Positions 32,535 through 33,288 of a stretch of 33,288 nucleotides of DNA are shown in pieces. This DNA is from an uncultured Spirochaetaceae bacterium (GTDB lineage: Bacteria; Spirochaetota; Spirochaetia; Treponematales; Treponemataceae). The notes under the pieces were generated by a model. That model worked only from the letters and a program-made list of their open reading frames with translations. It was not told where the DNA came from and ran no database searches. Each line of letters opens with the position of its first letter. The stretch's first letter is position 1. Made by a program: the position numbers and the translations under genes. Location of the stretch: positions 1-33,288 of the forward strand of contig CADBRT010000066.1 of the NCBI GenBank assembly GCA_902797055.1. The letters are read 5' to 3'.

Positions 32535-33288
32535 CTATTTAATATGTCTGACGAAAGCATCCTTATAACCGTACATCTTCAACCGCTCAAAGATTGCACC
32601 GTACTCATCCACCGTGAAAGGTCCTGCCAGCATTTTATAACCGTCCCTTTTTTCAAAAGGTACAGCAACCACAGGATATTTCCGAGCCTTTCCGTTTGTT
32701 TCTGCCTCTGCTCCAGCCTTATCTGATGTTGTCGTAAACTGGATGTAATACGCACCCTTTTTCAAATCCCTTTCATTTTTTATCACAAGGGAACGTCCAC
32801 GCTTTGAAGGTTTGCCAGTTTTTGAATCAGAAGCAGATTTTTCAGAAGCCTTGCTTCCTGCATCGGAAACATTCTTTCCGTCGGATTTCGGACTCTTTGC
32901 CTCAGTAGGATTAAGAGCTATAACACTCTGGGAAACAGTCTCAAAGGAATCATCCTCGTTCTTTTCAACCTTCTTTTCCTCATTTTTCTTTGGAGCATAA
33001 GTCTCTTGAGAACCATACGGAACAAGTGTAATAGTGGTTTCCTTTGTATATACATCCTCATACATGTCAGCAACAGGCGCTTTTGATTCTGCAGGTGGTT
33101 CAGCTGCAATGGATTTTGCGCTGTCTGAAACAAAAGACTTTGTTTCTGCAGGTTTTGGTTCATCTGCAACCGGTTTTATTGCAACAGATTTCTCGCTGTC
33201 TGAAATTGGAGCATAAGTCTCTTGAGAACCATACGGAACAAGTGTAATAGTGGTTTCCTTTGTATATACATCCTCATACATGTCAGCA
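32535..33288 (-). CDS. SPOR-domain protein with tandem internal repeats (5' end outside window)
   Basis: The frame is open to the window edge, giving 251 residues of the C-terminal part. Two copies of a 27-residue unit (ADMYEDVYTKET...LVPYGSQETYAP) are seen, 72 codons apart, the outer one running off the edge, separated by a Lys/Pro/Ser/Glu-rich linker with its own repeats (SDSEKSVA, SDSAKSIA). After a low-complexity stretch comes a SPOR domain: GAYYIQFTT, YPVVAVPFEKRDGYKMLAGPF, EYGAIFERLKMYGYKDAFVR. SPOR domains bind denuded septal peptidoglycan, so a FtsN/DedD-like role at division is plausible. The N-terminus (signal or membrane anchor) is unseen. The next gene begins at once downstream. 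Confidence 0.85.
   Translation of the reverse strand, partial: ADMYEDVYTKETTITLVPYGSQETYAPISDSEKSVAIKPVADEPKPAETKSFVSDSAKSIAAEPPAESKAPVADMYEDVYTKETTITLVPYGSQETYAPKKNEEKKVEKNEDDSFETVSQSVIALNPTEAKSPKSDGKNVSDAGSKASEKSASDSKTGKPSKRGRSLVIKNERDLKKGAYYIQFTTTSDKAGAEAETNGKARKYPVVAVPFEKRDGYKMLAGPFTVDEYGAIFERLKMYGYKDAFVRHIK
32990..33072. repeat. Intragenic direct repeat, copy 1 (83 bp)
   Basis: This 83-bp block is identical base for base to 33206-33288, the offset being 216 bp (72 codons), so the repeat keeps the reading frame. It encodes the ADMYEDVYTK...SQETYAP unit of the SPOR protein. Confidence 0.95.
33206..33288. repeat. Intragenic direct repeat, copy 2 (83 bp, cut by window edge)
   Basis: Identical to 32990-33072 as far as the window goes. 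More copies may lie beyond the edge. Confidence 0.95.

Noticed and set aside
144-33288. tRNA, rRNA, CRISPR or insertion-sequence remnants
   Set aside because: Gaps between genes are short and hold no cloverleaf, spaced repeats, or terminal inverted repeats with transposase; the Xer proteins are housekeeping in context.

Overview
The window reads as chromosomal DNA from a spirochaete of the Treponema type. Three things point there. Two FlaA-type periplasmic flagellar sheath proteins are encoded next to a class II fructose-bisphosphate aldolase. The division cluster is the short mraZ-rsmH-ftsL-murF-ftsW-ftsQ-ftsA-ftsZ form, without mraY, murD, murG, murC or ftsI. It runs straight on into xerD, a TPR lipoprotein gene, dprA, topA and xerC, an order I recall from T. 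pallidum and T. denticola. I cannot fix the species. The first few kilobases look richer in G+C than the 23.5-33 kb part. I saw no rRNA, tRNA, CRISPR array, insertion sequence or prophage.

Layout. (1) 1-4857, minus strand: a probable five-gene operon of a membrane-anchored PilZ protein, an exported alpha-helical repeat protein, a ComEC/Rec2-type channel without nuclease domain, rsmA, and yggS (cut by the window edge). (2) 4873-7584, plus strand: a CPBP-family membrane protease, thrC and a dCMP deaminase, ending in a bidirectional terminator. (3) 7603-23491, minus strand: about 16 kb and 15 genes, from a consensus promoter with 10-bp-phased MraZ boxes through mraZ, rsmH, ftsL, murF, ftsW, ftsQ, ftsA, ftsZ, xerD, a TPR lipoprotein gene, dprA, topA, xerC, hslV and hslU. 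Nearly all junctions overlap or are under 40 nt, so division, chromosome-dimer resolution, DNA topology and HslUV proteolysis appear transcriptionally linked. The tail dprA-topA-xerC-hslV-hslU matches the Bacillus smf-topA-codV-clpQ-clpY order, minus trmFO. (4) 23534-24250, plus strand: an AT-rich gene of unknown role, with a nuclease-like E/D/ExQ signature and a possible winged helix at its end. (5) 24253-27082: a two-gene flaA operon with a perfect consensus promoter and a ~125-nt leader, divergent from fba. (6) 27097-30355, plus strand: a small membrane protein gene with a possible leaderless promoter, then infC (TTG start), rpmI and rplT, followed by a coiled-coil acidic protein, a ZapA-like protein and a YaiI/YqxD protein. 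(7) 30336-33288, minus strand: a GAF/HD-GYP c-di-GMP phosphodiesterase, a NOP2/RsmB-type cytosine methyltransferase, and a SPOR-domain protein with long identical internal repeats, cut by the window edge.

Most of the window is core genome. The parts that look least described are the nuclease-like orphan beside mraZ, the regulatory sites before mraZ, flaA and infC, the joining of the dcw cluster to a recombination and proteolysis block, the division proteins placed behind ribosomal protein genes, and the repeat-bearing SPOR protein.
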